Made by a program: the position numbers and the translations under genes. Under the pieces are notes generated by a model, which saw nothing but the letters and a program-made list of their open reading frames with translations, did no database searches and had not been told where the DNA came from. Source: Helicobacter sp. 11S03491-1 (lineage in GTDB: Bacteria > Campylobacterota > Campylobacteria > Campylobacterales > Helicobacteraceae). Taken from it: a stretch of 64,000 bases of DNA. The stretch spans positions 18,131-82,130 of the forward strand of contig NZ_MLAO01000008.1 of the NCBI RefSeq assembly GCF_002272835.1. Direction: 5' to 3'. Shown here one piece after another: positions 47,469 to 57,069 of the stretch (its first letter is position 1; each line of letters begins with the position of its first letter).

Positions 47469-49496
47469 TTATATTATATTTTTCTTTGAAATAACTACAT
47501 TATAAATATTATTAATTATTTTTTGAAGTGATTGTAAATCATCTATCTTTTTTTCTATTGAAATTGTTTTTTCTTGATTGAGAATAGTAATATTTTTTTC
47601 TAATTCTTCAAAAATTTCATTCAATGAGCCTTCATTTTTTAAAACAATATCAGAGCAATGATCGATAGAAAAACTCTCATTTATAAGTTTATTGAGTTCT
47701 TCTTGCGTGGGTAAGGAAGCCTTTGGGGTATAATGAAGACTTGCTTGATGAGAATCTTCATAAAACTTTTGAATAAGAATAGATAAAGTATATTTGATAG
47801 AAAGCTCACGAGTTGATTCCAGGTGGGCATGAAGCTTAGAAAATGAAATTTGAATTTCTTTGTTGGCTTCCAAAATGGACTCAATATAATCAATCCCAAA
47901 ATTTTCATAAATTTTAGAAGCAAAGATGCGCAAATTATTATAATTAAAATCACTTAAAATACTCTCTTTTTTCTTGATAAGCTCATATTGGGCTTGCCAT
48001 TTTTTCAATCCGGCGCTAAAATCAGTAATGGATTTTTCCAGAGTTGTATGGATATTTGAGATAAGTTTTGTAAATTTATAATGAAGTGCTTTATAGGTTC
48101 TATAAGATCTTGATTTTGGATTCAGAAGCTCCTGAAGGATTGTTTGAGAATCTATTTGATAGGTTGTATAAAACTCTTTTTTGCCCTTTAGCATTTGTAG
48201 AAAATTTGGATTTTGAAGAGAAATTTTTATTTTTTGTGGGTGTATATTTTCCAGGATATTTTTAATGATATTATTGCGATCAGAATGTAAGTTTTTGAAA
48301 AATAACTCAAGCTCTTCAAAAGTTTTGTCTTTGGTGGATTTGATTGTTTCCAAAAGCGATCCTGCAATAGATTGAAAAAATATAGAAAATTTTGAATAAA
48401 TACTTATTATAGCTGTATAATTTTTATTAATTTTTGTTAATAATGTTAATATTTCTTCATAAATTAATTCTTCTTTCAATTTTTTGGCTTTTGGAATAAG
48501 AATTAAGTTTAAATGATCCAGTATAACATTGAGATTGACTTTTTGGTTTTGAAGATCTTTGGGTATGATAAGAGGATTTTTGTAAAATAATTCAATATTT
48601 TTAATACCATCTTCAAAGGCTTTTATCAAAGATGCTTCATGTTGATTGAAATCTTGGGATTGAATATCTGAATAGTGGTAATAAAGTTTTTGAAGTTCTT
48701 TTTGAATAAAAAATTGTTCATCAATCCCCAGTTCTTTGTAAATTATCATAGTAGATAAGGGAAAAATTTCACTAAAAGTCCGGGCAAAATGCTCTTTGGC
48801 AAAGTTGAATGTAGGGATAATATCCTCTGATTTTTCAAGTATATCAATATGAGTAAGGACACACAAAGATGTTGATGTTTTTTGGATTATATAAGGCTTA
48901 AAAACATTAAATTCTTCTGTATTAGCTAAGTCATCTACGCGATTTAGCCATATCAATATATCGCTTTGAGTGATTTTTTCTGTAAGAATTTTTATATTTT
49001 CTTCATCGTCCAGATCGATATCCGGGCATTTGTAGATATCAAATTCTTTAAGCAAAGGGATAGGAAATTTGATTTCAAAATAATCTATTTTATCAAGCTC
49101 TTCTTGAGTTAGGGAGTGTAGAGAAAGGGTATTTAGCCCTATAGCAGTTTTGTTTTTATAATATGCAATGATTGATCTTGTGTATCCATAACTGATGAGA
49201 TAGGTTTTTTTGTCATACATCAAGTTATTTGGAAGTATATGGGTTTTTAAAATTATGTTGATAAGGGTTGCTTTGCCACTATCTCTTGCCCCTATGATCA
49301 CTAACTTCAAACGTTCTTTGGATTTTTTGGCTAAATTTTTTAGAAAATTTTTTAATTCTTCAGAGGGAGCAAATTTTTCATGCGTGATATTGTAGCTTAT
49401 TTCTTTGAGAAATCCCTTGAGATTGGATTCAAAATGAGGTAAAAGACTATTTTGTATTTCTTCATATTCTTTGATAAAATCTCCAATATAACTCAT
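47469..49496 (-). CDS. Dynamin-like GTPase, second of a tandem pair
   Basis: A 675-residue bacterial dynamin-like protein. The G domain is at about residues 50-270: P-loop GARDSGKATLINIIL, then a G3-like CPDIDLDDEE, and G4 THIDIL. Long helical (stalk/bundle) sequence follows. The P-loop has Ala where Ser or Thr normally binds Mg (GKA rather than GKS/T), so GTP use may be weak. The pair resembles C. jejuni DLP1/DLP2 (Cj0411/Cj0412), where the two proteins form a hetero-oligomer that tethers membranes. Its start abuts the stop of the upstream partner without a gap. Confidence 0.85.
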   Translation of the reverse strand: MSYIGDFIKEYEEIQNSLLPHFESNLKGFLKEISYNITHEKFAPSEELKNFLKNLAKKSKERLKLVIIGARDSGKATLINIILKTHILPNNLMYDKKTYLISYGYTRSIIAYYKNKTAIGLNTLSLHSLTQEELDKIDYFEIKFPIPLLKEFDIYKCPDIDLDDEENIKILTEKITQSDILIWLNRVDDLANTEEFNVFKPYIIQKTSTSLCVLTHIDILEKSEDIIPTFNFAKEHFARTFSEIFPLSTMIIYKELGIDEQFFIQKELQKLYYHYSDIQSQDFNQHEASLIKAFEDGIKNIELFYKNPLIIPKDLQNQKVNLNVILDHLNLILIPKAKKLKEELIYEEILTLLTKINKNYTAIISIYSKFSIFFQSIAGSLLETIKSTKDKTFEELELFFKNLHSDRNNIIKNILENIHPQKIKISLQNPNFLQMLKGKKEFYTTYQIDSQTILQELLNPKSRSYRTYKALHYKFTKLISNIHTTLEKSITDFSAGLKKWQAQYELIKKKESILSDFNYNNLRIFASKIYENFGIDYIESILEANKEIQISFSKLHAHLESTRELSIKYTLSILIQKFYEDSHQASLHYTPKASLPTQEELNKLINESFSIDHCSDIVLKNEGSLNEIFEELEKNITILNQEKTISIEKKIDDLQSLQKIINNIYNVVISKKNII

Positions 49497-51788
49497 TTAA
49501 CTCTCCTGATTTTGTAAGTTTTTTATTTCAGAAGAGAGCATATTTTGAATTTTTGAAAGTTCTTTGATTTGGGCGGGTATTTTTTCTGAGTTTATTTCAA
49601 AAGGAATTTTATTATTATGGATGATGACAAACTCCATTGTTTGGATAAGATGATGGATATTTTTTATAAAATCATTTTTTTTATTTTCTATTTTTTTCTC
49701 CAAATAAATTATTATATTTTTATAGCTAAGTTCAAAAGCTTTGTCAATGCGATTTTGTATATCTTTGAGTTTCGTGCCATCGCGTAAAATATAGCTGATA
49801 TATTTTCTCAATTCATCTGTATAGAGATTGAGATCACCTTCGGTATATTGGTACTTAGTTGTCTCAAGAAGGTTTGTTTCATGAGATTTGAGTAAGGCAA
49901 GTTCAAAATCATCAAGTTTGATATTATGATAGGCTAAATGAATATTTTGACAAAAAATTTTAAGTTTTTTATCAAAAGTTTCTTGATTTTTTTGGATCAA
50001 GTATCTTAGACTGTCTTTGAGATTAGTAGTAATGATATTTTCTATTCTGGTAACATTAATATAGTTATTTTTTGAAGTTTTATAATTGATAAAATCCAGT
50101 AAATGTTCTTTGAGATTTAACCCTAAGTCTTTAATTTTTATTTTAGAAATTTCGACGGCTACTTGGATGGCTTGAATAATTTCTTGAGCGAAATTCAAAA
50201 TTTGCATACGAATTTTCTCAAGTTCTTTATCCGGGTTTTTATTTTCTTTTGTTGCGGTATCTTGAAGCATATAAAGACACTTTATTGCCACTTGATTGAT
50301 TATTGCATAAGTGTTAAGCAAGGTATTTTTTGAGTATTTTGCGGGTTTGGCAAAAAGAATATTGTTGATATGGTTTTCAAGAGTAAGTATGCCTGTATCT
50401 TCTATATCATAACCCCTGCAAAGGGCTTCATCAGAGCGTTGTGTCCGATGAAGAAGAGCTAGTGTGCTAGCTACAGGGATAAAATCAATTTTTGAAATAT
50501 TGTTTTGAAATATTGTTGAGTTTGCATTTTGTGTTTTTTGGATATTTTGGATAATGTTTGTGCTTAAATTTTTCAAATCCGATAGACTGACAAGATCAGA
50601 TCGCGTAAAAACAACCAGTATTTTTTCTAAATTCTCATAATAAATAATATTAGATAAAAAATAAATATCTTTTTGAGATAAAGGCTTGGAAGCATTGATG
50701 AGATAAAGGATCATATTGCTTGTAGAGATAGAATCCTCTATTTGATGGGTCTTGTAGTTGAAATTTGTATCAATATTGGGAGTATTGATAAGGATGAGAT
50801 TGTTTTTTAATAACTCCATTGAAGAATAAATAGCGATTTCTTGGACTAGGTAGGATATTTTGCACTCATGTTTGCTGCTTGCATAAGCTTTAATATCTTC
50901 GGGTTTGACTTGTATTGTTAGCCCTTCTTGAGTGATATGAGAATCTATAAAATTTCCAAAAGAATTTTGACTCTCTTGAATGGTTGCACGTAAATCATCA
51001 TCAAAATAAAGATTTTCTAATAGTTGTTGCCATTGTGTCTGAGTGAGAAATTTGACTTCCCCTTTTGTTTTGGGGCTATAAGCGATAGTAATTTTATTAC
51101 TGGATTCCGGAATAGCCGATATAGGGAGGATTTCTTTATATAACAAAGTATTGAGCAATGTAGATTTACCTGATTTAGAAATCCCACATAGCGATATTCG
51201 CATTTTTGTTTTTTTGAGTTGAGTAATTTCATTTTGAGTAAATTGTTGTAACCACAATGGCATATTGATAGTTGTTTTTATTTTTTCAAAAGTTTTTTCA
51301 ATATTTTGAATATTTTGATAGAACCAACTACCCTGAATATCGAATGTTTTGGTTGTTTTGCGCGATATTTTTGAATGTTTTTTGATGGGATTGTTGAGTT
51401 GGTATATCCAATGCTTGAAGCTTGTCTTGATGCATTGCTCTTCTTCATAAAGGATCACTCCTTTTATCTTGAGTATATCAATATTTTGAAATAACTCATG
51501 GATAAAATTGAGATCGCCTTGTTTTTGTATGTAGTCTAAAATTGTTTTTTGCAATGCTTGGATATTTTTTTCAGTTATTTTAAGTCTCAAATATTTAAAT
51601 AACTTTTGAAATAATAGAGTTTTATTAAAAATATTTCTATTTCTATGATTGCAAGATAAAATAATAGCAAAAATTTCTTTTTGTGGGTAGGGCGCAAGAG
51701 CGCGAAGATCAAGTGGAGAAAATTCCGGAATATCTATTGCATAAACCAGAGAAAAAAAATATTCAGCAATATTGCTTTGTATTTTCAT
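49497..51788 (-). CDS. Dynamin-like GTPase, first of a tandem pair
   Basis: A 763-residue dynamin-like protein. An N-terminal helical region (about 1-195) precedes the G domain with a canonical P-loop SLCGISKSGKSTLLN, the switch region ILPISAIPESSNKITI, G3-like LINTPNIDTNF and G4 VFTRSD. Coiled-coil stalk sequence fills the C-terminal half. The N-terminal extension, absent from the partner, may mediate pairing. Directly followed by the second GTPase gene (ATG right after its stop), so the two are made in step, as expected for a hetero-oligomer. Confidence 0.85.
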   Translation of the reverse strand: MKIQSNIAEYFFSLVYAIDIPEFSPLDLRALAPYPQKEIFAIILSCNHRNRNIFNKTLLFQKLFKYLRLKITEKNIQALQKTILDYIQKQGDLNFIHELFQNIDILKIKGVILYEEEQCIKTSFKHWIYQLNNPIKKHSKISRKTTKTFDIQGSWFYQNIQNIEKTFEKIKTTINMPLWLQQFTQNEITQLKKTKMRISLCGISKSGKSTLLNTLLYKEILPISAIPESSNKITIAYSPKTKGEVKFLTQTQWQQLLENLYFDDDLRATIQESQNSFGNFIDSHITQEGLTIQVKPEDIKAYASSKHECKISYLVQEIAIYSSMELLKNNLILINTPNIDTNFNYKTHQIEDSISTSNMILYLINASKPLSQKDIYFLSNIIYYENLEKILVVFTRSDLVSLSDLKNLSTNIIQNIQKTQNANSTIFQNNISKIDFIPVASTLALLHRTQRSDEALCRGYDIEDTGILTLENHINNILFAKPAKYSKNTLLNTYAIINQVAIKCLYMLQDTATKENKNPDKELEKIRMQILNFAQEIIQAIQVAVEISKIKIKDLGLNLKEHLLDFINYKTSKNNYINVTRIENIITTNLKDSLRYLIQKNQETFDKKLKIFCQNIHLAYHNIKLDDFELALLKSHETNLLETTKYQYTEGDLNLYTDELRKYISYILRDGTKLKDIQNRIDKAFELSYKNIIIYLEKKIENKKNDFIKNIHHLIQTMEFVIIHNNKIPFEINSEKIPAQIKELSKIQNMLSSEIKNLQNQES

Positions 51789-51791
51789 GAT

Positions 51792-52937
51792 TTAGACCTT
51801 TCGGTAGAGCTGTTTATGCTTAAAAAATAAAAATGAGTTTAGAAATAATAACATCGCAATGAATATGCAAATAAAACTCCATCCAAATTGATCGTAGAAA
51901 AATATAGGCACAAAAGAGCCCAAAACACCCCCGCTATAATAAAAAGTCAAATACAATCCATTGACGATTCCTTTTTTGTTTTTTGAGATTGAGTTAATAA
52001 GGGCGCTAAGGATTGAATGGGCGCTAAAAGAACCTGCGCACAAAACAAACATACCCAACAAGAGCATATACATATGATTAATTATCATTATTAATATCCC
52101 TATCCCAAATACCAAGAAACTAAAGCAAACAGCATTAGATTTTGAATGAAAAATCAAGGTAGTCTTGCTTGCAAAAAGTGAAACGACGATGCCAATGAGA
52201 TAGCCAATATAGACGAATCCAATTTGACTTTCTCCAATATTTGGGTTTGTATCCACCAAAAAAAATGGTAGCACACAAAGAATGGCTTGAAATGAAAAAA
52301 ACATTATAAACACACTTACCAAAATCCAAACATAGCTTTTATCTTTAAAGAATGGCAAAATTTCTTTGAGGGTAATTTTTGATAAATTACCCTGATTGGT
52401 ATCTCGAATTCTCAATGCCCAAAAACCACCTAAAATCATCAAAATAGCAAAAAAATTAAAAGAGATTTGCCAAGAAAACAGATTTGTAAGATAACTCCCC
52501 AGCACTCTCCCTATAAGCCCACCTGTAATAGTAGCGCTCACATAAAGACTGGTATTTTTTTGAATATTTGTAGCATTTAAGCGAGTCAAAATTGTCAAAA
52601 GAGTTGTAAGGATTGCAGGGAAAAACAAAGATTGCAGTCCTCTTAAAAATAAAAAAATATAAAAAACATCACTCATGGTGCTTAGAAACTGCAAAATCCC
52701 ACAACTAAACATAGATAAAATTAAGATTTTTTTAGGAGAAAATTTTTCCAGCAAATACCCATACAGCGTGGGAGCAAAAGCCATAGGGAGTAGTGTTAGA
52801 CTGATGATAGATGAAGCATTATGGGCGCTAATATGAAAATAATCACCCAGAAGTGGGGCAAGGGGCTGGGGTGCATATACCAAAGATAGAGTAATTATAG
52901 TGGCATACAGCACACACAATATTGAGTTGAGATTCAT
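51792..52937 (-). CDS. MFS transporter, YnfM-like
   Basis: A 381-residue major facilitator with about 12 membrane segments. The loop motif LYGYLLEKFSPKKILIL lies between TM2 and TM3, and APQPLAPLLGDYFHIS is typical of arabinose-efflux-like permeases (YnfM/AraJ group). Substrate unknown. I take ATG 52937 (MNLNSILCVLY) because the in-frame ATG at 52997 would overlap the cyclophilin gene by 47 bp. Ends four bases before the dynamin pair starts, so may share their transcript. Confidence 0.82.
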   Translation of the reverse strand: MNLNSILCVLYATIITLSLVYAPQPLAPLLGDYFHISAHNASSIISLTLLPMAFAPTLYGYLLEKFSPKKILILSMFSCGILQFLSTMSDVFYIFLFLRGLQSLFFPAILTTLLTILTRLNATNIQKNTSLYVSATITGGLIGRVLGSYLTNLFSWQISFNFFAILMILGGFWALRIRDTNQGNLSKITLKEILPFFKDKSYVWILVSVFIMFFSFQAILCVLPFFLVDTNPNIGESQIGFVYIGYLIGIVVSLFASKTTLIFHSKSNAVCFSFLVFGIGILIMIINHMYMLLLGMFVLCAGSFSAHSILSALINSISKNKKGIVNGLYLTFYYSGGVLGSFVPIFFYDQFGWSFICIFIAMLLFLNSFLFFKHKQLYRKV

Positions 52938-52950
52938 TCTTGTGAGACTA

Positions 52951-53451
52951 TCATTGAGGGATTTCTTCTGAGATTTTGATTGAATTGATAGTGTCATTGG
53001 GCTTGAGTGAATCCAAGACTTTTAGACTTTCTTGCTGATTGGGCGGGATACGACCAAAGACCGTATGTTCTCCATCAAGATGAGGCAAATCAACAAAACA
53101 TAAGAAAAATTGACTCCCCCCTGTATCCCTGCCGGCATGCGCCATTGAGATAGAGCCTCTTTTATGTAGATTTGGATTCCCAAGAAGTTCGCATGCGATA
53201 CGATAACCCGGACCTCCTGTTCCTGTGCCATGAGGGCATCCTCCTTGGGCAACAAACCCTTCAATAACCCGATGAAAACTAAGCCCATCATAAAAACCCT
53301 CTTTTGCCAAAGTAGCGAAATTTGTTACTGTTTGGGGCGCATCATTGGGAAATAGTTGGAGCAAAATATCTCCTTTGTTTGTAGAAATAAGAGCATATTG
53401 GAGCTTTTGGAGTTCATCTTGATGTATGTCATAAACTTTTAATTCTTCCAT
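52951..53451 (-). CDS. ppiA: Cyclophilin-type peptidyl-prolyl isomerase
   Basis: A 166-residue cyclophilin. Catalytic surface residues are in SFHRVIEGFVAQGGCPHGTG (active Arg of FHRV), with GSISMAHAGRDTGGSQFF and HLDGEHTVFGRI. There is no signal peptide, so it should be cytoplasmic. H. pylori has a similar gene in this part of its map. First gene of the minus-strand run leading to the dynamin pair. Confidence 0.95.
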   Translation of the reverse strand: MEELKVYDIHQDELQKLQYALISTNKGDILLQLFPNDAPQTVTNFATLAKEGFYDGLSFHRVIEGFVAQGGCPHGTGTGGPGYRIACELLGNPNLHKRGSISMAHAGRDTGGSQFFLCFVDLPHLDGEHTVFGRIPPNQQESLKVLDSLKPNDTINSIKISEEIPQ

Positions 53452-53546
53452 GATTGAATCCTTGTTATTCTGATTTAAACTAAATAGGAATTTTACCGAT
53501 TATAGAGTATTAAAATCAAGATAAAATCTAAAAAACTAGGATTGAA

Positions 53547-54413
53547 ATGTCCAAAAAGTTATTGCTGGTCCTTTATAGTATGTTTTGTTTAGTTTTTATT
53601 TCGCATGTAGGATTAAAAGCTTCAGAAGATACACTGGTAATAGATGACACTCCAAACTCTATTGAAAAAACTTCTATCTCTCAAATCAATTTATCTCAAG
53701 CTTATTCAAAGGCTTTTGAATGGATATATAGCACAGCTATTATTACATCTTATTTTGACGATGGGAGTTTTAGGCAAGGATTCGGATTGCTCCTCAAAGA
53801 TGGTTTTTACCTGACATCATCAGAGCTAACCTATAATGCAGGCTTATACCCCAAGAAGATTCTGGCCAAAATGCAAGATGACAGCGCTAAGCCTCTCATT
53901 TGTATAGCCCAATTGCGTCTAAAGGCTATGGATAGCAATAAAGGATTGGCTTTGTTAAAAACGACTGCTTTTACAGATGATTATTGCAATGTGCGAAGCG
54001 AGAGCTACTATCATAAGAGAATCTACGACAAATATGGGAAAAATATTTTTTCTCCTACCCCTACTAAAAAGTTAATAAATAATGGTATTTATTTCCCGAT
54101 ATTAGAAGATGTTGATACTTTTGGAGTAGGCAAAATCATTTCATTTCAAGAGTCAAATCAACCCAAAGTCAATAGCAAAACAAAATCCTATGGATATTTT
54201 TTACCTTCTGATGCTTATGGAGATTTTACATTCGGTAAGCCTTATTTTAGTAAAAATGGGGAATTTCTAGGGATTTTTAGTGTTATTGAGAACCCTTATA
54301 CGCCTATTTTGATAAAAAAAGAAATAGTCCAAGATTTTATATGCGAATTGAAAAAAAAGAATATTTTTATCCAACGTTTTTTACCAAATAGCTGCAAAAA
54401 TGGAGGAGCATAA
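53547..54413 (+). CDS. Exported trypsin-fold protein apparently lacking the catalytic triad
   Basis: A 288-residue exported protein. Signal peptide 1-25 (LLLVLYSMFCLVFISHVGLKA). The body recalls a trypsin-like (DegP/peptidase S1) fold: FGLLLKDGFYLTSSELTYN sits where the TAAHV His motif is expected, NKGLALLKTTAF where DLALLK supplies the Asp, and TFGKPYFSKNGEFLGIF where GxSGGP supplies the Ser. None of the three catalytic residues is in place. I infer a pseudoprotease with a binding or chaperone role. The fold assignment is by pattern only and may be wrong. Three or four cysteines may pair in the periplasm. Confidence 0.65.
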   Translation: MSKKLLLVLYSMFCLVFISHVGLKASEDTLVIDDTPNSIEKTSISQINLSQAYSKAFEWIYSTAIITSYFDDGSFRQGFGLLLKDGFYLTSSELTYNAGLYPKKILAKMQDDSAKPLICIAQLRLKAMDSNKGLALLKTTAFTDDYCNVRSESYYHKRIYDKYGKNIFSPTPTKKLINNGIYFPILEDVDTFGVGKIISFQESNQPKVNSKTKSYGYFLPSDAYGDFTFGKPYFSKNGEFLGIFSVIENPYTPILIKKEIVQDFICELKKKNIFIQRFLPNSCKNGGA

Positions 54414-54461
54414 GATAAAGTCAATTTTTTTGATCCTAGCGGAGTATTGTTCCTGATATCC

Positions 54462-56075
54462 TTACCAATTCAATCCCATTGAGAAAAAGAGATTTTGCGC
54501 AGGGGCTTTATAGGGATTATACAGTGGCATATTCAAAGAGATTTGGGCGTTGAAATATTTATAAATCATATCCAAGCCAATCCCACCCCCAGCTAAACTC
54601 CCCCCTTCATCACTGTTTAGATCCCGCACCATTCCCCAATCTATCCCAATATTTGGGATTATGGCGATATTCCGGAAACTAGGGAGATATACCATCAAGT
54701 CATTTTTGTAGAGCACGCCCATTTGAGCGCTGATGCTAAAATGGTTGAATCCCCTGACTGTATAGCGACTCCCGATACTCATTTTTTGGCTTGCATAGAG
54801 TCTGTCTTGGGAGATTTGAGTTTGGATAACGCTTTTGTAACCTAACCCTAGCGTCCATATCTTAAAGGGTGCGTATAGATACATATTGACATTGGGTATG
54901 GTGTAGAAATAATAAGTGTGAAATTTTTCATTATGTTTCTTGAACAGTGGGAGTCCTTGCAAGACTCCAAGTGAAATGTTAAAAATGGAGTTGGCTATTT
55001 TTCTCTGATAGCCTAAGCCAAGTGAGACATCAGCCAGATTGCGGCTTTGGACATCAAGGCGGATGCTATCCAGGTAACTCTCCATCAACCTTGCGCTCCC
55101 ATCAAGGTTTATGGAGAGTTGATTTTTATCATCAGCATATAAAAGGATTTTGGTTTTGAGGTCTATATTGATATTCTTGCCTTTATATACAGGAGTGATA
55201 TTGGCAAATGGAATTTCTTGTGTTGAGTCCGAATACGATCCATCTATAGATATGCTCACCCTCCTGATAGGGATAAAATAGCTCCCGGAGATATAATAGC
55301 TATGGTTTTTCTTGCTCATTGGGAGGGAAGAGAGGGCATAGAAGCTGAGTTTGTCGCTGAGATGAAGAGGGTTTTCCCAGCTTCCATAAAGTGAGATTTC
55401 GTAGTTTTCCCCGATACTCCCGCCATTATCTACAGTAGCCCCTAAGAATACGGGCAAAGATAGCTTATGTGTGTAGATACTCAGGATACTTTCATTGGGA
55501 TTGTCTTCATCCGGAGTGAGATAGATTTGAGGGTTTATATACCTCAAGTTTCGCAGATTGTTCATGCCAATTTCGACCTTTCTAAGATCAAAGATTTCCC
55601 CTTCTTTGATAGAAAAGTCTTTTTTGAACCAAAGCATGCCCGCTTCATCAATAAAATGTATTTTCCCTATAGTGCCTACTTCTACCGGGATATGTAGGGT
55701 ATGGCCGGAGAGTGATTGAGGATTGAGACCAAAGCGTGTGGTAGTATAGCCTTTAGATTGGGTGCGTGATTGGAGTTTGGAGAGGAGATTTATGATGTCT
55801 GAGGGAGTGAGACAGCCAGAGGGATGGTGGGATTTGAACCTATCAACAATCTTGTAAGCATAAGCAAACTTCTTTTTGAATTTTGAAGATTCCCCTGCAA
55901 ACTCCAAATCTATATGATCGATCAAGAAACACTGAGTGGGAGCCGGGTTTTCTCCTGCCGGGTTGAGATTTGGGTTGGGATCTGTTTGTTGGATAGAAGT
56001 AGATTTTGCCGATAAGATCGAAGTCATCAGGAGGACAAGAAGGACTCCGGTTCTCTTGCTTGGCTTTTGTTTCAT
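54462..56075 (-). CDS. TpsB-type (ShlB/FhaC) outer-membrane transporter
   Basis: The transporter half of a two-partner secretion system, which moves its TpsA exoprotein across the outer membrane. Seen in the 537 residues: signal peptide (MKQKPSKRTGVLLVLLMTSI then LSA), POTRA domains with CFLIDHIDLEF and KGYTTTRFGLNP, and a 16-stranded barrel carrying the VRGF motif in SRYTVRGFNHF. The chain ends in aromatic GLNW as usual for barrels. I prefer ATG 56075 because the signal peptide starts there; a TTG at 56102 would be coupled to the upstream OMP stop. Base composition is richer in GC than its flanks. Same transcript as the OMP at 56108; divergent from tpsA. Confidence 0.9.
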   Translation of the reverse strand: MKQKPSKRTGVLLVLLMTSILSAKSTSIQQTDPNPNLNPAGENPAPTQCFLIDHIDLEFAGESSKFKKKFAYAYKIVDRFKSHHPSGCLTPSDIINLLSKLQSRTQSKGYTTTRFGLNPQSLSGHTLHIPVEVGTIGKIHFIDEAGMLWFKKDFSIKEGEIFDLRKVEIGMNNLRNLRYINPQIYLTPDEDNPNESILSIYTHKLSLPVFLGATVDNGGSIGENYEISLYGSWENPLHLSDKLSFYALSSLPMSKKNHSYYISGSYFIPIRRVSISIDGSYSDSTQEIPFANITPVYKGKNINIDLKTKILLYADDKNQLSINLDGSARLMESYLDSIRLDVQSRNLADVSLGLGYQRKIANSIFNISLGVLQGLPLFKKHNEKFHTYYFYTIPNVNMYLYAPFKIWTLGLGYKSVIQTQISQDRLYASQKMSIGSRYTVRGFNHFSISAQMGVLYKNDLMVYLPSFRNIAIIPNIGIDWGMVRDLNSDEGGSLAGGGIGLDMIYKYFNAQISLNMPLYNPYKAPAQNLFFSMGLNW

Positions 56076-56107
56076 CTCAATCTCAATTCCCCCGGACTCC
56101 AAAAATC

Positions 56108-56791
56108 CTAGAATGAATAGCTATAAGCAAGATAAATATCTGCCGGATTTCTCAGTGTCGCCTTATCTTCATTTTCATTTTCACTTTTGCTGTATTTTAT
56201 ATAATTATATAAGGGGACTTTTACGCCCAGTTCAAGTCGATTGTGATTGTTGATGATTTTTGAGATCCCTGCATTGATGATAATACCATCTTGTGTGATC
56301 TTTTTTGTTTCATGGATATCTTTTGGTATCTTTTTTTCGTCAACAAAACTTTTGGATTGTACCCATTGATACCCTGCGCCTACGAATATCCCCCAAGGAT
56401 TTTGAGTATCTGAGAAGTTTATGAGATAATCCAAACTCACGCCATATTTGAAAAAATTTGCTGTTACTTTTGGATTTAACGGTGGACTGAAATTGCTATA
56501 ATCAAATGTCCCATAAAGCCTGAGTCCGTTATAGGCATTGAAATATTGCTGGTAGCCTATTCTTGCCCCATACAACATATTAGAATTAACTCCCGATGTA
56601 AAAGTTTCTGTAAAAGCTACCCCATTAACTTCTCTAGTTGAAGATGATCCATATCCAAGCGAACTCCCTATCTCAAGCCCTGCAAAAATCCCCGATTGAT
56701 CTCTCACATTTGTATTCTCTGCCAATGCTGTGCTTGCACCCAATGAGAGAGCGCACCCGGCGATAACCAAAGCCTTTTTGATATTTTTCAT
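56108..56791 (-). CDS. Small outer-membrane beta-barrel protein, TPS-linked
   Basis: A 227-residue protein with a signal peptide (MKNIKKALVIAGCALSLGAS, ending TALAEN) and alternating-hydrophobicity strands. It ends in aromatic SYSF as outer-membrane barrels do. Features such as GLEIGSSLGYG and a C-terminal RLELGVKVPLYNYIKYS recall Helicobacter OMP families. The second half resembles the OMP at 63009 (HRIEVIGKVPVYNYNV). It heads the minus-strand unit with tpsB; only 33 bp separate it from the chosen tpsB start. Function unknown: adhesin, porin or TPS accessory protein. Confidence 0.75.
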   Translation of the reverse strand: MKNIKKALVIAGCALSLGASTALAENTNVRDQSGIFAGLEIGSSLGYGSSSTREVNGVAFTETFTSGVNSNMLYGARIGYQQYFNAYNGLRLYGTFDYSNFSPPLNPKVTANFFKYGVSLDYLINFSDTQNPWGIFVGAGYQWVQSKSFVDEKKIPKDIHETKKITQDGIIINAGISKIINNHNRLELGVKVPLYNYIKYSKSENENEDKATLRNPADIYLAYSYSF

Positions 56792-56979
56792 TGTTTTACT
56801 CCTTAATTAAATCTCTTCGGTTATGATAACATAATATAAGAAATTTTAAATATTTATTATTAAAATATCTATAAATTTAATTTATTATAACCTATAAGTC
56901 AATAATATTTTAAGTATGCTTTAAGATTATAAGTTATAGAATTTACATATTATGAATACAAAATGAGGATGGAGAATAT
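56792..56979. promoter_or_regulatory. Divergent promoter region of the TPS locus
   Basis: About 190 bp of very AT-rich DNA between the OMP/tpsB unit and the tpsA side. It must carry both divergent promoters. I see no repeat or operator sharp enough to name. Confidence 0.5.
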
Positions 56980-57033
56980 ATGAAAAATACAAAAATAATG
57001 GCTAAATATAGCAAAATGAAGAAAAATAGATGA
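56980..57033 (+). CDS. Possible 17-residue leader peptide before tpsA
   Basis: A short frame, MKNTKIMAKYSKMKKNR, with GGATGGAG five bases before its ATG, a better site than many genes here. It is strongly basic and ends 36 bp before the tpsA start. It could be a leader peptide controlling tpsA translation, or a detached old N-terminus of tpsA. Coding status is a guess from the ribosome binding site. Confidence 0.35.
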   Translation: MKNTKIMAKYSKMKKNR

Positions 57034-57069
57034 AGATTCTGAAGATTTTATTTTCATAGAAGAGGATTC

